Assembly (NCBI GenBank): GCA_025174535.1
Contig: JALBUN010000048.1
Location: forward strand, 992,001 to 1,056,000
DNA: 64,000 nt
Origin: Cantharellus purpuraceus
Taxonomy: Eukaryota; Basidiomycota; Agaricomycetes; Cantharellales; Hydnaceae
Direction: 5' to 3'
Of the stretch, positions 10,699-27,326 are shown piece after piece (the first letter of the stretch is position 1; every line of letters begins with the position of its first letter). Under the pieces are notes generated by a model that searched no databases, had not been told where the DNA came from, and was given only the letters and a program-made list of their open reading frames with translations. The translations under genes were made by a program, and so were the position numbers.

Positions 10699-12250
10699 AT
10701 GAACACAGACGAGGTAGGACATCAGACTTGCATGTGAATAGCAGCGCATTACCATCTTTGCAGGCACTCAAATGTTTAAAACTGGCACAACGTTATAGGT
10801 ATGCGTCATTCCTTTGGAAATAGACAACCTTTTTCATCGCAGGTTGTTTTGTTAAGGGACGCAGAGGAGTTTGCTTCGGCACGCAAGTTCGCCCAGAAAT
10901 CCATCAATCTTTCCTCAACTCCAGAGGCGATTAAGTTACTAGCTATTATCAATGCAGAAGCACAGTCGTCATCAAAAGCTTCCGCATCCACGTCGAAAGC
11001 GACTGGCAGCGAATCGCATCCATCTGCCTCCACCACACATTCCCGTACAGCAACTTCGTCCGCAAGTGAGTCATCATCGACTGGCAAGAAGGCGTCGTAC
11101 ACAGATGCCCAGGTCAAGCTTGTACGAAGAGTTAGAAACTGCAAAATCACAGATTACTATGAGATCTTGGAGCTTGAGAAGAGTTGTGAGGAAGCGGATG
11201 TAAAGAAAGCCTATAGAAAGGTTAGCTTTCTATATCGCCTCTCTGAGTGATGCTGATCATTTGTTAGCTTGCTTTGCAATTACACCCTGACAAGAATGGG
11301 GCACCTGGCGCAGACGAGGCTTTCAAGAGTAAGACACAACTCTTGTCATGAAGTTCATTCCTCACACTGTGTGTAGTGGTTTCAAAGGCCTTTCAGATCC
11401 TCTCTGACTCTCAGAAACGAGCGGCATATGATCAGTCAGGTGGTGACCCTGATTCACGGTTTGGAGGCATGGCATCACCTGGGACTACCCGCGGGTTTGC
11501 CGGAGGGAGACAGTTCGAAGGGGAGATTAGTCCCGAAGATTTGTTCAATATGTTCTTCGGAGGTGGAATGGGCGGTCAGATGGGTGGAGGGCCATTTGGT
11601 GGAGGACCATTTGGCGGAGGGCAAGGTGAGTGCTTCCGTTAAGTCTACTGGATGCTTATTATATTTTTGTAGTGTTCACCGCATCCTTTGGTCCCGGCGG
11701 GTTCCGAACAACGCGCGTGCGTCCAGGTGCAGCAGCTAATGCGGCCAACGCCGGCGAAGCACAGTCACCCCGTTCTATCCTTCTTCAACTTGCACCCTTA
11801 CTCATACTCTTTCTTTTCTCGTTTCTTACTTCACTCCCTTCTCTTTTTACGACACCATCGCCGCCTGATCCCTCTTATGCGTTTTCTTTTCAACCACCAT
11901 ATACCTCACAGCGTCTCACTTCGGCATTAGACATTCCTTACTATGTCTCGCCTGCCGACTTTACCGCGCATCCAATCTGGGCTACGATACCCGACTCGTA
12001 CAAAGACCTGCCAAAGGCCGGCTCCTCGTCACGTCAACTTTCTCAATTTGAGCATTCAATCGAGAGACAATGGACAAATCAGATGGTGCAAATGTGCGAG
12101 AGGGAGAGGGACGGGAGAGACAGAAGAATTGAGGCCAATACTGGTTGGCTAGGCGTAGGAGCTGATTGGGAAGCAGTGAAGAGGATACGGCAAGAGAAAC
12201 TAGAGAGCTGCGAGGTGTTGAAGGCGAAGAGCATCATTAGTAAATACTGA
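10699..12250 (+). CDS. ER membrane J-domain co-chaperone, DNAJB12/B14 type
   Basis: Hsp70 co-chaperone anchored in the ER membrane with the J domain in the cytosol, used in ER-associated degradation. The first exon is short (MNTDE); next comes a TPR-like helix pair ([30 protein letters not shown]), a Ser/Thr-rich linker, then the J domain: [39 protein letters not shown] with the HPD triad, and [21 protein letters not shown] Gly/Phe region ([20 protein letters not shown]) follows. One membrane helix ([17 protein letters not shown]) leads into the DUF1977 tail with PYYVSPADF and [10 protein letters not shown]. The full set of domains in the right order makes this confident; it is longer than the yeast relative Hlj1 because of the N-terminal helices. 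Confidence 0.92.
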
Positions 12251-13989
12251 CCTGGTTGTAGTGATCGTGTCTTCAGATATCTATGTCTAGGATTTTGTTT
12301 GTGGCACTCTCTGTTTACTTATTTACTTTGTGGGGTGCCATAATGTTGTAGTGTACGATCTCCCCGCGGACTGATGAGTGAAATGTTGATAAGTGTAGGT
12401 TCAAATGGTTTTCTCCATCGGAATACACTAGTGGATGGCGGGTCATCCGCACCAAGGTGCTACATTCCCCTGGCCGTTATCAGCACCCGCATTAGCGTAC
12501 TATCTACCCCTCTAGCTTTTCGCTACTTGCTTCTCCCTTTCCAACTTCAGATAAAATTGCTCCCTTTGGTGAACTAGCCTTATGTTAAGAGAAGAAGCAT
12601 AGAAGCCTGCAAGCCCGACATACCTCTTGGCAGGTGGAAGCCATACCTATTCACTCTTCAGTGACTGTACACAAGGCCGTCAGATAATAATGCCTACCAG
12701 TACCCATAACCTCCAGCAAGACCGAGCCCAATGGCGACAGTCAAGTCCGTCCAGAGTCTCTTTCTAAGCTTCCCAGTGATTGGTGCGATGGCCATTGTCG
12801 CTCGCACGTAAGATTTCTAACAGGATTGGAGCGAACGCGGTGTACGATGACAGCTTCGAGTTGTCGGGGTTTGAACTAAGCCTTCAAATTCCCAGTGAGA
12901 ATCGACACGGGATGCGTCGGTATTTGGCGGTTCAAATCGGGTTTGTGGGTTTTGCCGTTTAGCACAGTAGAATACTGAAAATAGACTTATCCCGATAGTT
13001 TGAAGAGTGTGTAGGTATAGTTCATAACTCAGTACGTATAGCGAATACGACTGAGGAACAGGGTCTGACTGCGGAACATGTGGAATAGAAGTGGCACTGT
13101 GGAATTCGCGGTGACGCGTCATATTTGTTGACGATTCCACATTCCATAATACTCCAATACAACCAGCCTAACGCTGAGCGGTCCTTGCTCCCATTTGACG
13201 CATACTAAGAAAGTGCCACAACACCTCTATTATGCTCTTCGATCGGACACCATCCGAACATCGACGTTGCTCCCAACTGTGAAAGGCTGGTTTTGCGATC
13301 GATTGAGACGGTAGAGTGCGATTCGTCCAAGATGCCCTACAATCTGCATGAGTCTGGCAAAATGAGGTAACCAAAGATCTAAAGGGCTAGACCCAAGAGA
13401 AGAAAAGGGCGTCAGCAGCGCATGTCAAACGTTCAGACGTGCCAGCGGATTATAAGTTGGACCCCCTTGGTGGAACTTAGCATCTTTAGGCATGATACAT
13501 TTGATACCCACCCACACAGACGGAATCGGCTACATTTGATGATGAAGAACGGTAATAAAGCAAGTACTTTTCCTGCGTACGTGGGACCGAGGGAGTGAAA
13601 TCGCACAGTGAGAAGATCCACAGCCGCCGAACCAATGGTGGATATGATGGCATATTAGCTTCAAGGAGCATCAGTATTGTGACAGCAGTAAACAGATATG
13701 AAGCTATATCGGTTCCATGAACGTTCATGATGGATATAACAAGAGTTTGTACTGTCTGCAAGGGCAGAGAGGGATTTCACAGGAAATGACCGCACACGCG
13801 ACTCAGCGCTGATTACACGCCCGTCAGCGCCTCACTACTTGCCTCCTGCCTCCCGCACCCCGTCTGTTCCGCTCCTGCTTCTTAACTACACACTCTCACG
13901 TCTGTTCCAGTAATCCATCCACTCACCTACCTCTCACTCGATACCACCAACGTCCAAGCAGACACATTACTATCAGATCGCATACCACC
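12251..13989. other. 1.7-kb stretch without a supportable gene
   Basis: Long for this window. It holds the 3' end of the J-protein gene and the pyrimidine-rich 5' leader of the B55 gene (13800-13989, many CTC/CAC repeats). A minus-strand open frame at 13486-13761 has a hydrophobic stretch but matches nothing I know and has no clear gene context. No tRNA-like fold or repeat was found. A non-coding transcript or a fast-evolving small gene cannot be excluded. Confidence 0.4.
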
Positions 13990-15840
13990 ATGGAATCTTC
14001 AGACGCGTCCGGTTCAGGTCAATGGCGATTTGCGCAGTGTTTCGGGGACAAGGGAGAGGTCGAAGACATCACAGAAGGTAAGCATCACTTTAGGTTGGAC
14101 CCATTTTTGCGTCCATGCCACCGCAGCGGTTCTATCGCCTGACTCGACCAACCAACTATCTCCAGCCGACATCATTTCCACGGTCGAGTTTGACCATACA
14201 GGGGATTATCTTGCCACTGGAGACAAGGGTGGACGGGTAGTATTGTTTGAGCGGAATGATGCGGTGAGCGTTGCTCGTTGACCGCATCGCTAAGCCCCTT
14301 ATCTTCAATTCTCACCCAGAAAAAAAGCTGTGAATACAAATTTTACACAGAGTTTCAGTCACATGAGCCCGAGTTCGACTATTTAAAGTCACTGGAGATC
14401 GAGGAGAAGATTAACAAGATTAAGTGGTGTCGGCGGCAGAATGCTGCACACTTTCTTCTATCCACCAATGGTATGTAAAATATGTTTCATTGAACCAACA
14501 TTGCCTCAAATCATTTTCAGATAAAACTATCAAGCTGTGGAAGGTATTTGAGAAGACTATTCGAGTGGTTAGTGAGAGTCATCTAGCAAACTCTACACGA
14601 CCATTTCCTTCGAATGCCCACCTTCGACTACCAACCGTCGTCCGTCAAGATGACATTGTCGCTGCAGTCCCACGGAAAGTCTATTCTAATGCGCATGCAT
14701 ATCACATCAACTCAATCTCCATTAACTCGGATGGCGAGACGTATATTTCCGCCGACGATTTGAGGATCAATCTTTGGAATCTTAATATCAGCGATCAGAG
14801 CTTCAGTGAGCATCATGATTCGTTTCCATGGCCGTTCAGTAAAGCTGTATGGTGCGGTATCACGGGAGCATGGCTAACGAGGTTTCGATAGACATTGTGG
14901 ACATCAAACCTGTGAACATGGAGGAGTTAACAGAAGTCATTACAGCTGCAGAGTTTCATCCTATACACTGCAACCTGTTTATGTACTCAAGTTCCAAAGG
15001 GACCATCAAGCTTGCTGACATGCGGGATTCAGCATTATGTGATCAGCACGCAAAGCGTATGTGTTACTACTTGTTATGCCATGCTATTTGATGCAAATGG
15101 TTATATAGAATTTGAGGAAGAAGAAGATCCCACAAATCGGTCGTTCTTTTCAGAAATTATCTCCTCAATTTCCGACGTTAAATTCAGCTCTGATGGCCGG
15201 TACATCTTGTCACGCGATTATTTGTCGTTGAAGATATGGGACGTCAACATGGAGTCACGGCCTGTGAAGACAATCAACATTCATGATCATCTGCGAGGGA
15301 AGCTTTGTGATTTGTATGAGAACGATTGCATTTTCGATAAGTTTGAATGCACATTTAGCGGGGATGGCTCGTGAGTGCTATAGCTACTTCTACCTTTGTT
15401 GTCCCCAAATGTCTTACATGTCTTTTCCCAGGCATGTTCTCACCGGGTCATATCACAACTATTTCCGAATATATGATGTTGAGACAACGAGCGACGTCGT
15501 CTTGCAAGCAGACAAATCGGCGTTCAAGGCCAAGAAGATAGGGGCAAATGGTCCGGGAGTAAAGGGCAATGGCCTAAAGGCACCTGGGCCCGGAAAAGAG
15601 GGCGTGAATCTGGACACTATTGATTTCAACAAGAAAATATTGCATGGCAGCTGGCATCCTAGAGAGAATACCATAGCGGTTAGTCTTTTTGACATTGGCA
15701 GTCTAACTTGATATATCCGCTCAATATTGTTCATTAAAAATAGATAGCTGCCACCAACAATTTATTCTTGGTATGTTCCATAGTTGAAGGCCGATTTCGT
15801 ACTAACCCGTTACTTTCTTTATCAGTATAGCGCAGCATGA
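13990..15840 (+). CDS. CDC55: PP2A regulatory subunit B55 (Cdc55/PR55)
   Basis: WD40 beta-propeller B subunit that directs protein phosphatase 2A to mitotic and growth substrates. Family blocks in order: [172 protein letters not shown], and the C-terminal [13 protein letters not shown]. The last exons are tiny (IAATNNLFL, then YSAA and stop), with a TACTAAC-type branch point before the final one. The start ATG at 13990 is in a good context (CACCATGG). Relevant neighbour: a decayed gene for the PP2A methylesterase lies at 25665-26988. Confidence 0.95.
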
Positions 15841-16389
15841 CCCTAATTGCATCCCAAACCATCCATTCACCCACCCATTCTTCATCACACGTTTACGGCC
15901 TGGTTTGAACTTTTGTGTCGTATCTAGTACCCATTCCACGATGCGCGTAGTTGTCTCCCTCCTGTATCTTACCCATTACAGAAAAGAAGAGAAGTCACTA
16001 AGTAGCTTCAAATAGCAAAAAGGAAGTAGACTATAGTATTTTACTTTACATCCGCTATCGCTATGTGTACCGCTCACGGAAACCGAATTAGCAAGCATGC
16101 ATGGTTCAAACCAAGTATCAGATGTCCACTATTCAAGACTTTCAAGTTGATGATCAGTGCTAGGTATTACATAGGCGGACCGTACTACATAACGAAGTCG
16201 AATATGTTGCGGTGGGTATCCTATGGAGGCACTTGAACGCTCAGAGATGTACATAGATGAACACGTTTTGACTTTTCTAAGAATTCAAGGGTCTTTACCG
16301 GCAGGTAATTATGTTATATGTTGCGTTTGTGGATTTCATTTCAAGCCCCGAAGTTAGCGCGCCTAACAGACTGCTTAGCAGACCTCAGG
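15841..16389. other. Intergenic, B55 to PRP40
   Basis: About 550 bp between two genes on the plus strand. It is AT-rich, with no open frame of interest, and probably holds the B55 3' UTR and the PRP40 promoter. Confidence 0.4.
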
Positions 16390-19300
16390 ATGGTATGTCG
16401 TCACCAGTTTTATGCTCTTGGACATAACTGACAGTCACTTTACAGGCGACCCCTACGTCCTCTGCCATTTGGGTGCGTCTTTTCAATATCAAGAAGATGG
16501 CAGCTCACATATGTGTCCAGACTGAGCACCGCAATGCGGAGGGTCGGACATACTGGTACAACACGGCCAACAAAGAAAGTGTATGGGAGAAGCCCGATGG
16601 TGAGTTATGTCCATATATTTTGCATGAGATGTTAGAGCAAATGTGTGGTGGATGTAGATCTCAAGACGCCCTTCGAGGTGAGTTCCTGTCATCATCGTCA
16701 CATAATAGTTTAGCTGAGGTTTCTCCAGCGTGCCCTAGCCCAGACGCCTTGGAAAGAGTATTTCTCTGGAGGTAGAAAGTACTATTATCACGTAAGTAAA
16801 TCCAAAGAGACAGTATAGACTGAAACCCCTCAATGCGCTTCACAGAGCGAAACTAAAGAGTCTAAATGGGAGATGCCCGACGACCTCCTCCTGATTCTTG
16901 AAAAGGTTGAAAAAGAGCAGAAGACTGCTCAGCCCACCCCTGGGTAAGTGTTTTAGGCTTCGATCACTAGTCCTGTTAATCTTGGTCTTTGTGCTCAATC
17001 AGCACTAGTCGACTCATCGCACCTAACTTTACATCTGGTGCACAGCTACCTCCTAACCCCATACTGGGGTTGAACGGTACAGATGGCGTGATTGGAAGGC
17101 CTCTAGGAGGATCTCCAGGGGGAGTTATTGGCGGTCCTGCGCAAAGTCTACCAGCCACGACTAGCGGCGCCTTGCCTCCTAGACCAAACATGCCCGATGA
17201 TCCTGTGATACCACACAATGGGTTTGCAACACATGAAGAAGCCGAAAAGGCTTTCAACCATCTGTTAAGGAAGGCCGGCGTTGATTCAACATGGACGTGG
17301 GATCAGACCATGAGAGCCATCATCACTGATCCGTTGTTTAAATCCTTGAATAGTCTCGCAGAAAAGAAGGCGACATGGCAAAAGGTGCACATATTTTATG
17401 TTTGGTAACAAGCGCTTACAGAGCAGAGTTTGTAGTATGTGGATGCCTTGAAGGCCAAAGAAATCGAGGAGCGAGAGACGAGGCTAGGGAAGCTGCGACC
17501 AGCAATACGCAACATGTTAAAGGGTAATCCGAACGTGTTTCACTACACTACGTTTGCAACAGCAGATAGGCTCTTTGCACAGCATCCTATCTGGCAGCAG
17601 GCCAAGATTGAAGCCGAACGCAAGCTCATCTTTGAGGAATACGTTGCTGAGCTTAAGCAACGGGAAGTGGTGAGAGTCACTGATTCATCATACGTCTTCT
17701 TAGAATTGATGGGTCTCCCGGATATACAGCAAGAGTCGCGAGAGATCCGAGCGCGATCCATTGCGAAAGTAGTAGCTATGTTCAAACAACTGGAGGTTGA
17801 TGTGATGACCCGGTGGCGTCAAGCGCAAGCTATGCTCCTCGACTCTAATGAGTGGAAATTAGATGCTGAGCTTCAAAAGTTACCAGCATTAGATGTCCTT
17901 CTAGCTTTCGAAGACTACTCCCGTGTCAAGGAGCGTGAGTTCGAAGAGATGATGCGCAAGAATCAAATCGAAAAGACACGTAAGGAGAGGAAAGCCCGAG
18001 AAGCCTTCAAGGTTTGTATTTAATCAGTCGAATCTCCAAGCCTACTAACTTTGTGCGCAGATACTGCTTGCCGGTTTGGTACATGAGAAAAAGATACGAG
18101 CACGGACCAAGTGGAAAGAGGTATATCCTCTTTTTTCTTCTTCGGCTGCGTACTTGGACATGCTGGGCACACCCGGTTCGAATCCGCTCGAGCTTTTCTG
18201 GGATGTGGTCGACGAGCTTGATCAGGCGCTGGACGGACGCGTTACGATCCTGGAAAGTGCGCTTAAGCGGCAGCAATTTAGTTTCAACGTCGACGTAGGA
18301 GAGCAGGAATTCATGAAAGTATTACAAGATGCCCAAAGTGAGGATGATGATCTGGCACGACTAAGTACGGTTGAAAGGAAGGAATGTTGGGAAGCTGTAA
18401 GCATCGCTTGCTTGATTACCAATCGCTTCATTGTCATGACCTATATATTGTGGACCAGTTGCATGATCAGGCTATGACGATTCAAGCCGAAGAAAAGCGA
18501 CGGGCTGAGAGACGTCAGCGGCACTTACAGGACGATTTACGTTACGCACTCAAGAAGTTAGACAAGCCCATCGACCTGACTGCAACTTACGAAGAGGTGT
18601 CGTCGTGACTTGCTGATTCAATGTACTATATCTGACTGGGTGTGCAGGCGGTGCCGCTTATGCAAGATCTGCCAGAGTTCAAAGCACTGGAAGATGAGGA
18701 TGGTCGAAAGGCTGCATTTGCGAAATACATTAAACGACAGAAGGCAAGTATACGTCTTTATCTAATGTTTTAGTGCAGTGATTGAATGCTCCTTTTAGGA
18801 GAAATTGAAGGAGGCATCTGAGGATGGGGCGTCGACAACTAGTCGGAAACGAAAGGATCACCCAGAGCACGAAGGCAGTGACCGTGCATCTTACCGAGAG
18901 CGGGACGAACGTGGATCATACAAAGACCGTGATCGAGAGCGTGATCGTGACCGAGAGAGAGAGAAAGATAAAGAGAGAGAGAAAGATAAAGACAGAGAGA
19001 AAGAGAAGGACAGGACGCACGACAGGGATGGAAAAGGGAGGGAATACGAGAAGGAGAAGCACAGCACGAGGCATGGAAGAGAGGATTATGACCGCGATAG
19101 ACGCGAGAGGGAGAGAGACCGTGATTATTATAGCCACAGCAGTGGGAGGCATCGAGACTCTGGGCGAGATAGGTAAGGGCAATTCATCGAATTCATCTCA
19201 TGACTATAATTGTATTTACAGGGATCGTAGAAGGGAATCCGTACGCGCACGTGAAAAAGACAGACGGTCCAGAGACGAAATGGATTGGGAAGATGGTTAT

Positions 19301-19577
19301 AGTCGCCGCCAAGGTTCGAGAGAGCGTGAGGGTCAGCGTGCGCGAAGTGGTGGACCCGGATCCTCGCTACCGGATGAGCGGGAGAGGGAGAGGGACAGTG
19401 GGAAACGGGAAGCCGATGCTGACATGGATATGGAGCGAAGAACCACGAAAGTAGGTGCTCTGCCTTTTGTCTTCTATCTTCACATGGGAAACTGGCTGAC
19501 TCGATATGAAGAAGTCGCGTTTGTCTGAGCCTGAAGGATCTAAACGAGAGGACACTCCAGAGGAAGGAGAGATTTAA
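16390..19577 (+). CDS. PRP40: U1 snRNP-associated splicing factor Prp40 (WW and FF domains)
   Basis: Bridges the 5' splice site and branch-point complexes in early spliceosomes. Two WW domains open the protein: WTEHRNAEGRTYWYNTAN with ESVWEKP, and WKEYFSGGRKYYYH with KESKWEMP. A Pro/Gly linker precedes the FF repeats: EEAEKAFNHLLRKAGVDSTW, FHYTTFATADRLFAQHPIW, AREAFKILLAGLVHEKKIRA with TKWKEVYPLF, and a further copy near VDELDQALDGR. The tail is an extreme charged Arg/Asp/Glu/Lys tract (18890-19430) ending in EDTPEEGEI, a C-terminus common in this family. The first coding exon is only the ATG (16390-16392), followed at once by GTATGT; the next exon starts ATPTSSAIW. At least nine introns. Confidence 0.93.
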
Positions 19578-19738
19578 CATGCAAGCGCGAGGCACTTCTG
19601 GTACAAACTAGAAGTGTTACATAGACAAATTTCAATTGCAATTAATAATCAGTTATGGACTGATAGAGTTGCAGCTAAGAGTTGAGGGACACATATCCCA
19701 AGATTGATAGTAGAAGCATGTCTGCTCTGCAAGTCCAT

Positions 19739-20259
19739 TTAAACCGACATTGATTGCTTTTGCTGTACGGAAGGGTCAAGAATATCGATTGGCCCTATTC
19801 TTAACCTGGTATATCCCTGCTTATGACGAATGTGCTTTTGATAACCCTTCCGTCTCTTCTTCTTGAGTATCTCCTCCATCTTCCCTTTTGTGTGTTCAAC
19901 GACCGTGGCATGTACGCTGACAGCGTCTGGAGGAACGAAAGGGTCTCCACGAAGCGTGTAGTCTCTGGAGCCAAGTTCGTGTATTTTCGATAGGCGGAGG
20001 ACGTCACCGACTGAGACATCGCGAAGACGAGGAACAGTGAGGAGATCCTTCGGCGTGAGGATGTAACGAGTTTCGTGAAGTGATGCAATGACATAGTGAG
20101 AAGGCTGAGATCTAAGAAGAGAAATAGCTGAGGGTAAACTCGTGGGAGATGCCGGCGTATGCAATGATCTTGTACAGAATGCACGTAGCTGTGAGACTAG
20201 ATAACATTGAGATAGAACAACCAGGAAGCAACTGCACTATACCTACCGCTGCTCGCCAT
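19739..20259 (-). CDS. MRPL49: Mitochondrial large ribosomal subunit protein bL21m
   Basis: Mitochondrial bL21. Two exons: a very short first one (MASS plus one base, from 20259) and the second joined at an AG just before TCTCACAG, giving MASSVSQLRAFCTRSLHTP, a convincing mitochondrial presequence. The bL21 core follows: YVIASLHETRYILTPKDLL, RLRDVSVGDVLRLSKIHELG, YTLRGDPFVPPDAVSVHATV, and KGKMEEILKKKRRKGYQKHI with GYTRLRIGPIDIL at the end, matching the usual KxRRRKxYRxxxGHRQ...RI pattern. It is divergent from ATP1, with 104 bp between start codons. Confidence 0.9.
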
Positions 20260-20363
20260 GGGTTCCCGTCGGAGACTTAAGGAAAGTTTTGAAAGTCCGA
20301 CGTGAGAACCTTATCAAAGCTCATTCTATCTTCTTCGCCGTCTCCTTCGTTCTTCCTCTGCAA
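20260..20363. promoter_or_regulatory. Bidirectional promoter, bL21m / ATP1
   Basis: The two mitochondrial protein genes start 104 bp apart on opposite strands. Co-expression through this short segment is inferred; no specific factor site is claimed. Confidence 0.45.
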
Positions 20364-22679
<2,316 letters not shown>

Positions 22680-22929
22680 CATCGTCCGAAGTCGTCACCT
22701 GCGCTGCTGAAGCTCGTGATGAGGGATGGGCTATGGACGAAACGTTGAGAGGTCAAAGCGTGGATTCAAGTGACTACTTTTACAACTGTTTTCTCGTGTC
22801 AAAAAAGTTTCAGATCTACCAATGATTGAGAATACAGCACCTTAGAATCTAAGCTGATCGATAAGTAACACCTATCTCACGTGACTTATTTGGTAAACGC
22901 TCTCTTTTGTATCTCCTACTGTCATCTCA
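22680..22929. other. ATP1 3' flank
   Basis: Downstream sequence of ATP1 leading into the left repeat cluster. No gene is supported. The stretch from about 22890 (CTCTTTTGTATCTCCTACTG) is already related to the right-hand cluster in inverted orientation. Confidence 0.35.
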
Positions 22930-23027
22930 GGTGAACTGAAGCCTCGCGCTCAGTTGTAAATCCTCTTTGTCTAATTCCTAACGTCACCTTAGGTGAACTG
23001 AAGCCTTGCGCTCAGTTGTAAATCCTC
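22930..23027 (+). repeat. Left cluster of a 36-bp repeat (two copies)
   Basis: Copies at 22930-22965 and 22992-23027 begin GGTGAACTGAAGCC and end CAGTTGTAAATCCTC, differing by one base (CTCGCG versus CTTGCG). The sequence between and around them (TTTGTCTAA, TTTGTATCTCC) is also shared with the right cluster at 26958-27326, where the motif appears four times in the opposite orientation. The cluster sits directly before the first exon of the Rix7-type gene. Confidence 0.85.
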
Positions 23028-23115
23028 ATTCTCTTTGTCTAAGACAGCGGTATATCTAGACTACCGTTCAGTTTCGAGTTTCTCACCAACGAACGCCGCC
23101 GCTGAAACAAGTAGT

Positions 23116-25625
<2,510 letters not shown>

Positions 25626-25664
25626 CATAAATGTGATAGACTAATCAATACAAGCGCAATGCGG

Positions 25665-26988
25665 TTATGCTATGACTTCTTTTTGGTTTACAACCCCCCC
25701 AACCCTCTTGATGCCTACAACGACACGATCATTCCGTTTCCAGAATGCGACCAGAATTTCTGCGAGGCGTGTCGCATCGTGAACTATCATTCCAAGAGAA
25801 TAGTGTGAGGGCCCACTGACTTCGTGTACTATATGACCAACGTTCGGAACTACAGTCATCTAGTAGTTCCCCTGCATCTGTCCGATCATAAGCTCTCTGT
25901 CTAAGCGATCTGTGCCGGCAAGAACAAGTATTCCGCTGTTCGAACTCCTAAGGAGCTGTTCGAACTCCCAAGGAGCTGGATAGCCCAGTGAACCAATCTG
26001 GAAATGAACGTCTTGGCAACAGGAAATGAGGAACATCCATAAGGAAGACTAACTAGACCAAAATGAGGCTGTTGAACGTGAAGCAGTCCTCCATTTCCAT
26101 CCTGTACCGGAAGGGAGTATTGGAAGGACAGAAATTGTAGCGGACTGAAGATTGCGAATTGTATTTATTGACACGCTGGAGTGGAAGAACGCCCATGAGT
26201 ACTTGACGAGTTGCCAGTGATACGAAGGAAACGCACTGCCATCGTATAGCCTCCTCCTTCGACTCAAAGCTTTCAGGACAAGAATCAAAGAGGTTACGCA
26301 TGTGTGGGAGTGCGTCTAAAGTGAAGCCTGCAGTAAACGCGACTTAGGACGTGGACAAGGAGATGGTGGGCCCTAGTGCCATACCTTCTACAACATCCAA
26401 AGCCGCCACACCTGCAATTTTGTACTTGGATGCAAGGAGAGGACCACTGGCACGTACGATCACAGACATGCCCATGCTATGTCCTGCTAGCTTGATAAGT
26501 GCTTGCTATCAGAGCCACGACCAAAATGAATACGTACAAGTAGGGTTGGAGACTGATAGAGTCAGAAAGATGGTCTCAACCAAGTAAGTGCAGAGCCTCT
26601 CGATTGACAAATCCAAGTCTTTCGTGGGAGCAGCCGACGAAGTCTTGCCTGGAGAGTACCAGAACACGTGAGCATATGTATGATTATGCCGACTGCATAC
26701 CAACCATGCTCCCTTGCATCCAGAGCTAATACCCCGCATTCTCAATCTCTCCACTTCTTTGGCGAAACATGCGAAACTGAGAGCGGAAAAGCCAGCACCA
26801 TGGTGACAAACCATGACTGTGCCTTTGACGCCAGGCAACTTGGGAAGTGTGTAGTACACACGGAATATGAGTTCTGCTGATGGCACAGCAACCTCTACAG
26901 CGTCGCTGAAACACGAAGCTACAGAGATAGGCAAGAAATCTGCATCGTTGGGCTTGGACTGAGCGCGAGACTTCAGTTCATCTAACAA
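25665..26988 (-). pseudogene. PPE1: Protein phosphatase methylesterase 1 (PPE1) pseudogene
   Basis: Alpha/beta-hydrolase that would remove the C-terminal methyl ester from the PP2A catalytic subunit. Recognisable pieces in order: FRVYYTLPKLPG, GTVMVCHHGAGFSALSFAC, CGVLALDAREHGKTSSAAPT, LAGHSMGMSVIVRAS (nucleophile motif GHSMG), KIAGVAALDVVEG, LPHMRNLFDS, EEAIRWH, ILVLAGTDRLDRELMIGQMQ, MTVVPNVGHIVHE and ATRLAEILVAFWKRNDRV. Three lesions break it: a frame slip between KEVERLR and CGVLAL near 26740, a 20-bp tandem duplication at 25938-25977 that brings in a stop, and a TAG (25860-25862) where the family has Gln after the Tyr of QMQGxYQ. The usual N-terminus is missing; a partial repeat copy sits in its place. 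It converges on RIX7 with a 39-bp gap. Confidence 0.78.
25938..25977 (-). repeat. 20-bp tandem duplication inside the PPE1 pseudogene
   Basis: Two adjacent 20-bp units, GTTCGAACTCCTAAGGAGCT and a copy with one change. Twenty is not a multiple of three, so the second unit shifts the frame and exposes a TAG on the minus strand. Confidence 0.85.
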
Positions 26989-27326
26989 CGAGAACTACTT
27001 GACGGTGGGAGTAGGTGAACATGGCGGAAAAACGAGGAGTGTAAGGATTTACAACTGAGCGCAAGACTTCAGTTCACCTAACAAGCAGATCAACTTGAAG
27101 GAGAGTGGGAGATGGCGGCAGAACCGTCAGTCTGTACAACGACTCTGGTTCCTAAGATGACGGTAGGAGATACAAAGGAGAATGATAACCAATCACTTGT
27201 TTTAGACAAAGAGGTTTTACAACTGAGCGCGAGGCTTCAGTTCACCTATGACAGTAGGGGATACAAAGGAAGATGACTACCCAATCACTAGAGGATTTAC
27301 AACTGAGTGTGAGGCTTCAGTTTACC
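26958..27326 (-). repeat. Right cluster of the 36-bp repeat (four copies, inverted)
   Basis: Minus-strand copies at 27291-27326, 27211-27246 and 27043-27078, plus a partial one at 26958-26983 that runs into the first recognisable PPE1 exon. Spacing is irregular (44, 132 and 59 bp between copies). On the minus strand a copy is followed by GTAAAT and the next is preceded by a pyrimidine tract and AG, so units look like a short exon plus a 55-69 nt intron. Spacers share TTTGTATCTCCTAC with the left cluster. Confidence 0.85.

Noticed and set aside
13486..13761. Minus-strand open frame with a hydrophobic segment
   Set aside because: No family match, no supporting exons and no codon pattern that stands out; could be chance.
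18170..18195. tRNA-like T-loop sequence GGTTCGAATCC
   Set aside because: It is inside a conserved FF-domain exon of PRP40 and no cloverleaf can be drawn around it.
18824..19528. 234-residue open frame in another plus-strand frame
   Set aside because: It is a shadow of the low-complexity Arg/Glu/Asp tail of PRP40, whose own frame is supported by the conserved EEGEI ending.
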